From assembly GCF_002514735.1 (NCBI RefSeq), contig NZ_NBWU01000004.1, positions 248,001 through 312,000 on the forward strand: 64,000 bases of DNA, given 5' to 3'. This document shows, piece by piece, positions 35,908 to 45,041 of this stretch. This stretch comes from Sediminicola luteus (GTDB lineage: Bacteria > Bacteroidota > Bacteroidia > Flavobacteriales > Flavobacteriaceae). The notes beneath the pieces are model-generated. The model searched no databases and had not been told where the DNA came from. It saw nothing but the letters and a program-made list of their open reading frames with translations. Made by a program: the position numbers and the translations under genes. Each line of letters starts with the position of its first letter. The first letter of the stretch is position 1.

Positions 35908-38322
35908 ATGAAAACTGCTCCTGAACACACTATGGACGATAATATATCCTTCGAAGATTTTAAAGAACAAATCATTCAGGATTATACCATAGCCGTAAAG
36001 AGCAGGGAGTGTAGCCTTTTGGGTAGACGTGAGGTACTTACCGGCAAGGCCAAGTTCGGAATATTCGGAGGCGGTAAAGAGGTAGCGCAATTAGCCATGG
36101 CCCGTGTTTTTGAGAATGGCGACTTTCGAAGCGGGTATTACCGTGACCAGACCTTTATGATGGCCTTGGGGTTATTAAGTCCGAAAGAATTTTTCCACGG
36201 CCTTTACGCCACTACCGATATTGAAAAAGAACCCATGAGTGCCGGAAGGCAAATGGGTGGTCATTTTACGACCCATAGTTTGGACGAAAATGGGCAATGG
36301 AAAGATCTGACCCAACAAAAGAACAGTAGTGGCGATATTTCACCAACGGCTGGTCAAATGCCCCGTTTGTTAGGTTTGGCACAAGCTTCAAAAATCTATA
36401 GAAACGCGCCTGAGATTCCGTCCGAAGGGTTTTCGCAAAACGGAAACGAAGTCGCATGGGGTACCATTGGTAATGCGAGTACCAGCGAAGGCCATTTTTG
36501 GGAAACCATAAACGCCGCTGGTGTGCTTCAAGTACCCATGGTAATAAGTGTATGGGACGACCAATACGGTATATCGGTACCCGCCAAATACCAAACGACC
36601 AAAGAAGATATCTCTAAAATATTAAGTGGTTTTGCCCGAAATGAATCGGAAGCGGGCTATGAAATCATAAAAGTCAAAGGATGGGACTACACCGCATTGA
36701 TCCATGCCTATGGCAATGCCTCGGAAATTGCCAGGGAAGAACACGTGCCCGTATTAATTCATGTAGATGAAATCACCCAACCCCAAGGGCATTCTACCTC
36801 AGGTTCACACGAGCGTTACAAGTCTAAAGAACGATTGGCCTGGGAAAAGGAATACGATTGCAACAAGCGTTTTCGCGAATGGATTTTAGAGAACCAAATC
36901 CGTACCGAAGAAGAGCTAAAAGCCCTTGAAAAAGGCATTAAAATAGAGGTAAGAAACGCCAAAAAAGAAGCTTGGTTAGAATTCTTACAGCCCATTAAAG
37001 ACGAAAAGAAAGTATTGGTTTCCCTAATGGATGCCGCCGCCCAGAATAGTAGTAATAAAAGTTTTATTGCCCGTCTAAAAAACGATTTGATCGCGGTAGA
37101 AGAACCCATTAAGCGCGACTTGGCCTCAAGGGCTCGAAAAGCCCTGCGTTACCTAACTCATGAAACCGGTCCTGAAAAACAGGCCTTACGTAAATGGGTT
37201 ACCAATTTTATGGCCCAAACCCAACCCGATTATAGTTCGCACCTTTATGCCGAACACGATCAGGCAGCCGATAAAATAGCAGGAATTACGCCCACCTATG
37301 AAGCCGAACCCGAAATGGTCGATGGCAGGATCATTATCCGTGATAATTTTGACACTCTATTCGAAAAGCACCCAGAAGTGGTGATTTTCGGTGAAGACAG
37401 CGGAAACATAGGCGATGTTAACCAAGGTTTGGAAGGGCTTCAGGAAAAATACGGTGACGTGCGTATCTCAGATACCGGTATTCGCGAAGCTACTATTTTA
37501 GGACAAGGCATCGGACTGGCCATGCGAGGTTTGCGCCCCATCGCCGAAATCCAATACCTCGACTACATCTTGTACGCCCTACAAATTATGAGCGACGATT
37601 TGGCCACCCTGCATTATAGAACCGTGGGCAAGCAAAAAGCCCCATTGATCGTACGTACGCGAGGACACCGTTTAGAAGGCATTTGGCATTCTGGTTCGCA
37701 AATGGGTGGACTAATCCACTTATTGCGTGGTATACATATTTTAGTGCCCCGGAACATGACCAAAGCAGCCGGATTCTACAATACTCTATTGCAAAGTGAC
37801 GAACCTGCACTAATAGTTGAAAGTTTGAACGGCTACCGCTTAAAAGAACCCAAACCGAACAACTTAGGTGAATTTAGGACCCCCATTGGTATGGTCGAAA
37901 CCCTTAAAGAAGGTACCGATATCACCTTACTCTCTTACGGATCTACAGTAAGAATCGTAGAAAATGTAGCCAAGGAGTTGTTGGAAGTCGGTATCGATGC
38001 TGAAGTCATCGATGCCCAAAGCCTACTACCCTTCGATAAAAACCACGATGTAGCCAAAAGTCTGGCCAAGACCAATCGTTTGTTGATTATTGACGAAGAT
38101 GTACCTGGCGGATGTTCGGCATACTTGCTGCAAGAGGTTTTGGAAAACCAAGGCGGTTACGAATTATTGGACAGTCAGCCACAAACCTTGACAGCTAAAG
38201 CCCATAGACCGGCCTATGCCACTGATGGGGATTATTTTTCCAAACCGAGTGCCGAGGATATTTTTGAAAAAACCTATGCCATAATGCATGAAGCCGAACC
38301 TCAAAGGTTCCCCGCGCTTTAA
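35908..38322 (+). CDS. 2-oxoacid dehydrogenase E1, fused alpha and beta subunits
   Basis: An 804-residue fusion. The alpha half (1-~400) carries the thiamine diphosphate-binding region (TIGNASTSEGHFWETINAAG...WDDQYGIS) and the phosphorylation-loop-like YRSKERL-type segment (YKSKERLAWEK). The beta half (~470-804) has the FGEDSG, REATILGQGIGLAMRGLRPIAE and DEDVPGG blocks. This matches the E1 of branched-chain 2-oxoacid (2-oxoisovalerate) dehydrogenase complexes. In this lineage E1 is often one chain, whereas most bacteria have two genes. E2 and E3 are not in the window. The start follows a good -7 box. Confidence 0.9.
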   Translation: MKTAPEHTMDDNISFEDFKEQIIQDYTIAVKSRECSLLGRREVLTGKAKFGIFGGGKEVAQLAMARVFENGDFRSGYYRDQTFMMALGLLSPKEFFHGLYATTDIEKEPMSAGRQMGGHFTTHSLDENGQWKDLTQQKNSSGDISPTAGQMPRLLGLAQASKIYRNAPEIPSEGFSQNGNEVAWGTIGNASTSEGHFWETINAAGVLQVPMVISVWDDQYGISVPAKYQTTKEDISKILSGFARNESEAGYEIIKVKGWDYTALIHAYGNASEIAREEHVPVLIHVDEITQPQGHSTSGSHERYKSKERLAWEKEYDCNKRFREWILENQIRTEEELKALEKGIKIEVRNAKKEAWLEFLQPIKDEKKVLVSLMDAAAQNSSNKSFIARLKNDLIAVEEPIKRDLASRARKALRYLTHETGPEKQALRKWVTNFMAQTQPDYSSHLYAEHDQAADKIAGITPTYEAEPEMVDGRIIIRDNFDTLFEKHPEVVIFGEDSGNIGDVNQGLEGLQEKYGDVRISDTGIREATILGQGIGLAMRGLRPIAEIQYLDYILYALQIMSDDLATLHYRTVGKQKAPLIVRTRGHRLEGIWHSGSQMGGLIHLLRGIHILVPRNMTKAAGFYNTLLQSDEPALIVESLNGYRLKEPKPNNLGEFRTPIGMVETLKEGTDITLLSYGSTVRIVENVAKELLEVGIDAEVIDAQSLLPFDKNHDVAKSLAKTNRLLIIDEDVPGGCSAYLLQEVLENQGGYELLDSQPQTLTAKAHRPAYATDGDYFSKPSAEDIFEKTYAIMHEAEPQRFPAL

Positions 38323-38330
38323 ATTATTTT

Positions 38331-39338
38331 ATGGCCCACCCTAAGGTAAGTATACTTATCCCATTTAAGAACACCGAAGCCTATTTACCCCAGTGCCTCG
38401 ATTCTATTATAGGGCAGACCTACCAAAACTGGGAAGTATTGGCCGTAAACGACCATTCTACCGATCAAAGCCGAGCCCTAGTACAGGGATATGCCCAAAA
38501 AGACGACCGTATTAAAATCTTTGACAATAACGGAACTGGCATAATCGAAGGCTTACGCACCGCTTATTCCCAAGCCCAGGGCAATATGGTTTCCCGTATG
38601 GATTCCGACGACATTATGAAACCGGAGAAACTGGCCTATATGACCCAAGCTTTAGTGCAGTCCGGTCCAGGGCATGTGTCTGTGGGACAGGTCAAATATT
38701 TTTCGGATCGCGGAATCAGCAATGGGTATGCCCGTTACGAAACATGGCTAAACCAGCTTACCGAAACCGGAAGTAATTACCAGGAAATCTATAAGGAATG
38801 TAGCATTCCCTCCCCTGCCTGGATGACCTTTACCGAAGATTTGGATCGGGTCGGGGCCTTTGAACCCAACTTATACCCTGAGGATTACGACCTTACCTTT
38901 CGCTTCTATAAACACGGGCTACAATGCATTCCCTGTTCCCAAGTTTTGCATTTATGGCGCGATTACGACACCCGCACCTCACGTACTAGCGAACATTATG
39001 CCCAAAACTATTTTTTGGATATTAAACTGCGTTACTTCCTAGAATTGGAATACGACAAAACCAGACCCCTGGTCATCTGGGGCGCAGGGAACAAAGGCAA
39101 ACAGATTGCTAGGGATTTACAACAACAAAACATTCCCTTTTATTGGATCTGCGATAATCCCAATAAAATCGGCAAGGATATATATGGCGAACCCATGCGC
39201 CCGTTTACCTTTTTACAAAATCTCGCCCATGCCCAAAGCATAATAACGGTTGCAAACGAAGATGCCCAAAAAGAAATACGCGCCTATATGGCCCAGCGTA
39301 ACATGCACGCTATGACCGATTATTTCTTTTTTTGTTAA
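38331..39338 (+). CDS. Family 2 glycosyltransferase with C-terminal Rossmann-like domain
   Basis: A 335-residue enzyme. The GT-A domain (1-230) has VSILIPFKNTEAYL at the N-terminus, the SRMDSDD nucleotide-sugar motif (about 89-95) and an EDYDLTFR block (about 184-191). Residues 240-335 contain a Rossmann-type VIWGAGNKGKQIARDL motif, seen in some lipopolysaccharide transferases. It starts 8 bp after the E1 stop and may be read through from it. Donor and acceptor sugars cannot be inferred. Confidence 0.85.
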   Translation: MAHPKVSILIPFKNTEAYLPQCLDSIIGQTYQNWEVLAVNDHSTDQSRALVQGYAQKDDRIKIFDNNGTGIIEGLRTAYSQAQGNMVSRMDSDDIMKPEKLAYMTQALVQSGPGHVSVGQVKYFSDRGISNGYARYETWLNQLTETGSNYQEIYKECSIPSPAWMTFTEDLDRVGAFEPNLYPEDYDLTFRFYKHGLQCIPCSQVLHLWRDYDTRTSRTSEHYAQNYFLDIKLRYFLELEYDKTRPLVIWGAGNKGKQIARDLQQQNIPFYWICDNPNKIGKDIYGEPMRPFTFLQNLAHAQSIITVANEDAQKEIRAYMAQRNMHAMTDYFFFC

Positions 39339-39408
39339 ACAAAGACCTTTTCTTTTAAGAAAAAAAAATCTCCGTTTAATAGTTTTTTCCAAACCTTATG
39401 CCAAGCCT

Positions 39409-39439
39409 ATGGTTTCAAAACCATGAATTGCTATATTTG
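39409..39439 (+). promoter_or_regulatory. Inverted repeat plus -7 box before the BatA-like gene
   Basis: ATGGTTT-CA-AAACCAT (39409-39424) is a 7-bp inverted repeat that covers the -33 position of a perfect TATATTTG box (39432-39439), 8 bp before the ATG at 39448. No TTTG is at the -33 spot, so an activator or repressor site is plausible. Confidence 0.4.
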
Positions 39440-39447
39440 GTTAGCCT

Positions 39448-41376
39448 ATGGGAAATATCCAATTTTTGTACCCGAACGTACTTTGGGCCCTGCTATTACT
39501 GGGGATTCCAATTATCGTGCATCTTTTTAAATTACGAAGGTTCAAAAAGACCCCATTCACCAATGTTAAGTTTCTCGAAAAAGTAGTTTCCGAAACCAAC
39601 AAGACCAGCCAAATCAAAAAATGGCTTTTGTTGATCAGTAGATTGGGCATGCTTACTTTTTTGATCCTGGCTTTTGCCCAACCTTTTACCGCTACTGAAT
39701 CGGCTTTAGTGACGAAGGAGTATACCGTTTACCTCGATAATTCGTTCAGTATGGAAGCTCCGGGCAAGCAAAACGACCTGCTTCAGGAAGCCATACAGGA
39801 TTTGGCACAACATTTTCCCCAAGAACAAAAACTGAGTTTCTTTACGAACGACCAAACCTACCGTGATGTTAGTTTTCAAGAAATCAGAAGTGTTGTATTA
39901 CAGACCACAAGTAATCCGGAAGCCTTAAACTTTGAAGATGTGTTATTAAAAGCACAAACCCTTTTCAGTAAGCATAATGGGGTTCAAAAAGAACTTATAC
40001 TAATCTCAGATTTTCAGGGCCCCATGACACCAGTGGAAAACGATAGTACGACCAATCTCAATGTGTATACGGTTCCCAAAACCGCGACGGAAACCTTAAA
40101 CGTGTCTATCGATAGTCTATATGTTTTGGAAAATGGCCCTCAAGAAACGGCCCTACGCCTTAATTTACAGGCCAATGGAGCCATTCGTGAAGTTGGGGTT
40201 ACGGTACAAGATGGCGACCGTCTTCTAGCAAAAAGCCTATTGGATTTTGAAGAAAACAGTCTTGAACAACAACTCGATTTCAAAATCAAGAACGGTACGG
40301 GTATCCAAGGACAGGTTAGCATTCGAGATGGTGGCTTACCCTACGACAACCAACTGTTCTTCAGCACCGGACAATCCGAAAAAATCAAAGTATTACATAT
40401 ACAGCAAGGCGATGCCGATTATTTAGATCGCATCTACGACAACAACACCTTTACCCTTACAAAAACCGCACTAGACCAACTGAATTACAGTGCGCTTTAC
40501 GAGCAAAACTTTGTTTTTCTGCAAGGGCTGGAACGTATTCCGAATACCTTGGTCGAGGCCTTAATTCAGGCCCAGGAAAATGGTACAGGCATTGGTATAA
40601 TTCCGCCATCCCAACCCGATCTGGCATCCTACGACACTTTTTTAACCAAGCTAGGGTTCGGTTCCTTGGACCAACAATTGAACGACGAACAAGAAATATC
40701 CAGTATCCGTTTTAACCACCCCTTGTTCAAGGGCGTTTTCGAAAAAAACGAAGAAAACTTCCAATTTCCGAAGACCAATGGCTACCTAAAACTAAAATCA
40801 CCCCCCAGTACCGTAATCGGTTTTTCTAACGGCAGTCCTTTTCTTTCTGAATCGAATGGCGTCTATTTTTTCCATGCCCCGCTAAACCCTCCTTACTCAA
40901 ATTTCTCGGCCAGTCCGTTGATCGTTCCTACACTGTACAACATGGGATGGCAAAGCATACGCGCTAACCCCTTATACACTGTTATGACCCCTGGGAATTA
41001 TATGGATATAGGAGGTACTTACCCTGAAGAAACTATAATTAGCCTAACACAAGAGGAGCTACGATTTATTCCGCGTCAGCAGTATATGGGCAACAAAATC
41101 AGATTGTTCTACGACGAAAACCCGCAATCGCCCGGCTTGTACCAAACCGACGCCCCACAACTACCGGCCAAGACCGTTGCCTATAACTATGCGCGTTCCG
41201 AATCTCTGGAAAACAATGCCATTGAATTCAAAGGGACATCATCTTCGGAAACAGTGGCCGGCCTAATCGAATTATTAAACCAAGATAACCGCATCAATCA
41301 ACTGTGGAAATGGTTTCTTATCGTAACTTTGTGCTTCGTAATACTGGAGGTTCTTATACAAAAGTTGATAAAATAG
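39448..41376 (+). CDS. BatA-type membrane protein with von Willebrand A-like region
   Basis: A 642-residue inner-membrane protein. The N-terminal BatA domain (1-80: FLYPNVLWALLLLGIPIIVH...RLGMLTFLILAFAQPF) has two membrane helices. A vWA-like segment follows with a partial metal motif (LDNSFSME, about 92-99). The C-terminus has a final membrane helix (about 620-640). Bat proteins were named for aerotolerance in Bacteroides, but the role is debated. It is followed after 1 bp by the dihydroorotase-like gene and then by two more genes, a likely four-gene operon. Confidence 0.82.
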   Translation: MGNIQFLYPNVLWALLLLGIPIIVHLFKLRRFKKTPFTNVKFLEKVVSETNKTSQIKKWLLLISRLGMLTFLILAFAQPFTATESALVTKEYTVYLDNSFSMEAPGKQNDLLQEAIQDLAQHFPQEQKLSFFTNDQTYRDVSFQEIRSVVLQTTSNPEALNFEDVLLKAQTLFSKHNGVQKELILISDFQGPMTPVENDSTTNLNVYTVPKTATETLNVSIDSLYVLENGPQETALRLNLQANGAIREVGVTVQDGDRLLAKSLLDFEENSLEQQLDFKIKNGTGIQGQVSIRDGGLPYDNQLFFSTGQSEKIKVLHIQQGDADYLDRIYDNNTFTLTKTALDQLNYSALYEQNFVFLQGLERIPNTLVEALIQAQENGTGIGIIPPSQPDLASYDTFLTKLGFGSLDQQLNDEQEISSIRFNHPLFKGVFEKNEENFQFPKTNGYLKLKSPPSTVIGFSNGSPFLSESNGVYFFHAPLNPPYSNFSASPLIVPTLYNMGWQSIRANPLYTVMTPGNYMDIGGTYPEETIISLTQEELRFIPRQQYMGNKIRLFYDENPQSPGLYQTDAPQLPAKTVAYNYARSESLENNAIEFKGTSSSETVAGLIELLNQDNRINQLWKWFLIVTLCFVILEVLIQKLIK

Positions 41377-41377
41377 T

Positions 41378-42634
41378 ATGGACGTACTCATAAAATCGGC
41401 CAAGATCGTGGCGCCCAACCAGCCCGAACTACATCTAAAAACCAGGGATATCCGCATTGAAAACGGTACCATTGTTGCCATTTCGGAGCATATTGAGCCC
41501 TCTGGAAACATTGAAATTCTAGAACGGGACAACCTCCATGTTTCCATGGGTTGGTTCGATAGCGGAATCTCGTTAGGGGAACCTGGATATGAAGAACGTG
41601 AGACCCTACAACACGGTTTACAGGTGGCTGCCTTGAGCGGATTTACCCAGGTAGTATTGAACACCGACAACCAACCCGTTGCCGATAATGCCCAAACCAT
41701 ATCCGCATTAAAAAACAGCACGGCTCACTATGCCACACAAGTACACCCTTTGGGCACCTTGACCAAAGCTGGTAACACTGGTGATTTGGCCGAGCTTTTC
41801 GACATGAAAAACCAGGGTGCGGTTGGTTTTTATGATTATAAACGTCCGATTGGAAATGCCAACCTCCTTAAAATCGCCTTACAATATACCCAACCCTTCA
41901 ATGGTTTAGTCCACTCCTTTGCCTTGGAAAAAAACTTGGCCGGCAAGGGCATGGTCAACGAAGGCATAAGTACCACGCAATTAGGCCTAAAAGGAATACC
42001 GCATATGGCAGAAGCCGTGCAGGTTCGGCGTGATTTGGCCGTGTTGGAGTACAGTGGTGGCGCCCTACACATACCCACCATTAGTACAGCTGAAAGCATC
42101 ATTGCCATTCGCGAGGCCAAGGCCAAAGGTTTGGATGTAAGCTGCAGCGTAGCCTTACATCACTTATGGTTAGACGATAGTGTGTTATCTGAATTCGATA
42201 CCAATTACAAACTAATGCCCCCACTTCGTACCAAAGAAGACCAAAAAGCCCTGAGGGAAGCCTTACTCGATGATACCATAGATTTCGTAACCACGGACCA
42301 TTGCCCCATGGATACCGAAAGAAAACTTATGGAATTCGATCTGGCCGCTTATGGATCATTAGGTTTGGAATCGGCATTCGGTGTGCTCAACACCCTGTTT
42401 GGTTTCGAAAAAGCGGCTGTAATCTTAGCAAAAGGAAAATCGCGTTTTGGTCTTGACGAAAAGGAAATCAAAGAAGGCCGTTCGGCCGAATTGAGTTTCT
42501 TTGACCCTGAACCCACCTATACCCTTCAAAAAGCTGACCTAAAATCTACCTCAAAAAACTCCGCTTTTATCGGCGAAGCCCTAAAAGGTAAGGTTTATGG
42601 TATTTACAACAACGCCCAATTGATCGTAGAGTAA
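41378..42634 (+). CDS. Dihydroorotase-like pseudoenzyme (PyrC-type, metal ligands lost)
   Basis: A 418-residue amidohydrolase-fold protein related to type I dihydroorotase. The usual metal motif D-x-H-x-H-L-R-E-P-G reads DSGISLGEPG (residues 61-70): both histidines and the arginine are replaced. The bridging SDDG-type motif reads FYDYKRP, and the histidine of the HVST-type strand is replaced (IPTIST). TDHCP is retained. The fold is otherwise full length. Such non-catalytic paralogs (PyrC') support aspartate transcarbamoylase in some bacteria; here the neighbour is a BatA gene, so the role is open. It is unlikely to make dihydroorotate itself. Confidence 0.82.
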   Translation: MDVLIKSAKIVAPNQPELHLKTRDIRIENGTIVAISEHIEPSGNIEILERDNLHVSMGWFDSGISLGEPGYEERETLQHGLQVAALSGFTQVVLNTDNQPVADNAQTISALKNSTAHYATQVHPLGTLTKAGNTGDLAELFDMKNQGAVGFYDYKRPIGNANLLKIALQYTQPFNGLVHSFALEKNLAGKGMVNEGISTTQLGLKGIPHMAEAVQVRRDLAVLEYSGGALHIPTISTAESIIAIREAKAKGLDVSCSVALHHLWLDDSVLSEFDTNYKLMPPLRTKEDQKALREALLDDTIDFVTTDHCPMDTERKLMEFDLAAYGSLGLESAFGVLNTLFGFEKAAVILAKGKSRFGLDEKEIKEGRSAELSFFDPEPTYTLQKADLKSTSKNSAFIGEALKGKVYGIYNNAQLIVE

Positions 42635-42636
42635 AC

Positions 42637-42966
42637 ATGGACCACAATACCATAAAACAAGGAAAAACCACGGCCATTATCGCCTATTTCACCATGGTCG
42701 GCGCCTTGATCGCCATCACCATGAACCTAGAACCAAAAAACGCCTATGCCCGTTTCCATACCCGACAAGCCTTTGGGTTACACCTATGCTTTTTGGCCGG
42801 TGCCATTTTTTTAAGCGTTTGGTTCAACGAATTTGCTTGGTACGGACTTTATATTGCCTATCTGGTACTTTGGGGTTATGGTTTTGTAGGGGCCATTGGC
42901 GGAAAAGCCCAGCAAGTCCCTTTGGTGGGCGCCTACTTTCAAAAATGGTTTACATTTATTTCATAA
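42637..42966 (+). CDS. Small three-helix membrane protein (DUF4870-like)
   Basis: A 109-residue inner-membrane protein with three or four hydrophobic helices and a conserved-looking FHTRQAFGLHL loop (about 41-51) that matches the (F/H)xxQA pattern of DUF4870-type proteins. Its start lies 2 bp after the dihydroorotase-like stop and it is followed 4 bp later by the carboxylesterase gene, so it is part of the same operon. Function unknown. Confidence 0.75.
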   Translation: MDHNTIKQGKTTAIIAYFTMVGALIAITMNLEPKNAYARFHTRQAFGLHLCFLAGAIFLSVWFNEFAWYGLYIAYLVLWGYGFVGAIGGKAQQVPLVGAYFQKWFTFIS

Positions 42967-42970
42967 CACT

Positions 42971-43630
42971 ATGACTACCGCTCCCCTATCTTTAGAACAC
43001 CTGATTCGACCAAGCTCCCTGAGTTCTGGTAAACCTCCGGTTTTATTTTTGTTCCATGGTTATGGTAGTAATGAAGAGGATTTGTTTTCTTTTGCTCCAG
43101 AACTACCCAAGGAACTTTGTATTATTGCCGCACGTGCCCCCTATACTTTAGAACCTTTTGGTTACGCTTGGTATGCTATTAATTTTGATGCCGAACAAGG
43201 CAAATGGAGTGATTTGGACCAAGCCCGAAAATCGCGCGACCTTATTTTAAACTTTATGGACGAAGCCTGCAAGGCCTATGGTCTCGATAACGACCAAGTT
43301 TCCCTATTAGGTTTTAGTCAAGGTGCCATACTCAGTTATGCCGTTGCCCTATCGTACCCAGAAAAAATCAAAAATTTGATAGCCCTTAGTGGATATTTAA
43401 ACGAGGACATTCTCGGGGAAGGGCATAAAGAAAAAGTACATAGCCATTTGAATGCCTATGTTTCCCATGGTAAGGTAGACCAGGTGATACCCATTCAATG
43501 GGCCGAAAAAGCACCGGGTATTTTAGCCGAATATGGTGTAAATACCACCTACAAAGAGTATCCCATTGGACATGGGGTAAGTCCACAGAACTTTTACGAT
43601 TTCAAAAACTGGCTGGAAGAAAGATTGTAA
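42971..43630 (+). CDS. Alpha/beta-fold carboxylesterase / phospholipase family protein
   Basis: A 219-residue esterase of the YpfH/acyl-protein-thioesterase type. The oxyanion block is LFHGYGSNEED (27-37), the nucleophile Ser116 is in GFSQG, Asp is in HGKVDQVIP (about 172) and His in IGHGVSP (about 203). There is no signal peptide. An upstream in-frame start at 42896 would overlap the membrane protein gene, so the ATG at 42971 is used. It is the last gene of the BatA operon, and a palindrome at 43631-43650 follows. Confidence 0.88.
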   Translation: MTTAPLSLEHLIRPSSLSSGKPPVLFLFHGYGSNEEDLFSFAPELPKELCIIAARAPYTLEPFGYAWYAINFDAEQGKWSDLDQARKSRDLILNFMDEACKAYGLDNDQVSLLGFSQGAILSYAVALSYPEKIKNLIALSGYLNEDILGEGHKEKVHSHLNAYVSHGKVDQVIPIQWAEKAPGILAEYGVNTTYKEYPIGHGVSPQNFYDFKNWLEERL

Positions 43631-43650
43631 TGAAGTAGTTTAAACCACTT
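43631..43650. terminator. Palindrome between convergent genes, possible terminator
   Basis: GAAGTAGTTT/AAACCACTTC is a 20-bp palindrome with one mismatched pair, right after the carboxylesterase stop and 3 bp before the end of the opposing gene. There is no long T-run. Confidence 0.35.
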
Positions 43651-43653
43651 CTA

Positions 43654-44148
43654 TTAATTACTTCGCGTATACAGCAAATGATCGACCAAGGTAAAATCTA
43701 CACTGGTATCTTCCATAAGTTCGTAACGAATCAATACCTCGCCCCAATACCTTCCATTGGAAAAATCGGCGATAATCCATCTATGGTTCAATAATTTGAT
43801 GCGGTTGATCTTAAACGGATTCTCATCACCTTCATAGGGCACCAAAGGGTTATCCCCTTTTTGCTCATTGGTTTCGAGCAATTTATCTGAAATATAAAGA
43901 CTTGGATTCTCAATGGGCAAATTGTCATAATACGCCAAAGCATCGTCGTTATTCTCTAAAGCGAAATATTGCAGATCCAACACCTTTAGATTCAAATTTT
44001 GAATGGAATCCAATAGTTTTTCTTCGGTCTCTTTGGCCTGCACCAATCGTTTTTCATTCGATTTCAACAGATTATTGGAGCTCACGGCCAAATACAAAGC
44101 CGTAAGGGCGGCAAAAACAAAAAGGTATAGGAAAATGTTCTTTTTCAT
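43654..44148 (-). CDS. Membrane-anchored coiled-coil protein of unknown function
   Basis: A 164-residue protein with one N-terminal membrane segment (about 5-22), a coiled-coil stretch (about 26-60: NEKRLVQAKETEEKLLDSIQ) and an extracytoplasmic domain of about 90 residues with the block HRWIIADFSNGRYWGEVLIRYE. It starts 34 bp after the metallo-hydrolase gene and is probably in its operon. Lineage-specific hydrolase-associated proteins of this size are common in flavobacteria. No function is assigned. Confidence 0.7.
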   Translation of the reverse strand: MKKNIFLYLFVFAALTALYLAVSSNNLLKSNEKRLVQAKETEEKLLDSIQNLNLKVLDLQYFALENNDDALAYYDNLPIENPSLYISDKLLETNEQKGDNPLVPYEGDENPFKINRIKLLNHRWIIADFSNGRYWGEVLIRYELMEDTSVDFTLVDHLLYTRSN

Positions 44149-44182
44149 CAGTTGGGATTTTTATCGCATAATTGGTGATGTA

Positions 44183-44947
44183 TCACAAATCAACCACCAA
44201 ATTATCATAGGCCAAAAATACGTTTTTGGGCAATGTTTTACTTACTTCTTCATGAAAACCTAACAAGGCACTGATATGGGTCAAATAGGCCTTTTTGGGC
44301 TGTAATTCGGTAATAATATCCAAGGCCTCGTTCAGGTTTAAATGCGAACGGTGGCTCTCGTGACGTAAGGCGTTGATCACCAACACCTCGGTACCTTTTA
44401 GCTTTTCCATTTCGGTAACACTAATGGTCTTGACATCGGTCAAATAGGTAAAACCACCCAAACGAAACCCTAAAATGGGGAGATCTGCGTGCATGGCTTC
44501 AATAGGAACGACCTGTTTCCCCATCACGTCAAAAGTCCGGTCTTTAGTAATGGCATGCGTACTTAAGGTAGGCACGCCCGGATACTTTTCCCCATCCGTG
44601 AAAATATAGTCATACCTACGTTTTAGGGCATCCAACACCCGTTGATGGGCAAAAAGAGGCACATCGCCCTGTCTAAAATAAAATGGACGCACATCATCTA
44701 AACCGGCCGTATGATCACTGTGCTCGTGGGTGAAAAGAATTGCATCTAAACTATCGATTGGGTTGCGCAACATTTGTTGCCTAAAATCGGGACCGCAATC
44801 AATAACGAAATTATGGCCCTCCCATTGTACCAATACCGACACCCGAAATCTGGTATCTTTAGGGTCGTCACTTAAACAAACCGGATGCGAACTACCAATT
44901 ACGGGAATACCCTGTGAGGTGCCCGTACCCAAAAAAACAATCCTCAA
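44183..44947 (-). CDS. Metallo-beta-lactamase-fold hydrolase (PhnP/RNase Z-like)
   Basis: A 254-residue cytosolic hydrolase. It starts with LGTGTSQGIPVIG (5-17) and carries the dinuclear metal motif THEHSDHTAG (about 74-83), then the ligands MHADLP (about 163) and YLTHIS (about 232). This order matches the phosphodiesterases PhnP and RNase Z relatives, which act on cyclic or linear phosphodiesters. The start is a TTG at 44947; no in-frame ATG fits. The substrate is not known. Divergent from the orphan gene at 45042. Confidence 0.83.
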   Translation of the reverse strand: MRIVFLGTGTSQGIPVIGSSHPVCLSDDPKDTRFRVSVLVQWEGHNFVIDCGPDFRQQMLRNPIDSLDAILFTHEHSDHTAGLDDVRPFYFRQGDVPLFAHQRVLDALKRRYDYIFTDGEKYPGVPTLSTHAITKDRTFDVMGKQVVPIEAMHADLPILGFRLGGFTYLTDVKTISVTEMEKLKGTEVLVINALRHESHRSHLNLNEALDIITELQPKKAYLTHISALLGFHEEVSKTLPKNVFLAYDNLVVDL

Positions 44948-45008
44948 ATCTTTGTGCTATTTATACCAAAAATATGACATATTCGTTAATTCTATAGGTC
45001 TATATTCT

Positions 45009-45016
45009 TAACTTTG
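45009..45016 (+). promoter_or_regulatory. -7 box before the conserved orphan gene
   Basis: TAACTTTG, a perfect TAnnTTTG, 25 bp before the ATG at 45042. A TTCG lies 23 nt upstream. Confidence 0.4.
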
Positions 45017-45041
45017 CAACACTAAAACTTAAACCATTACA

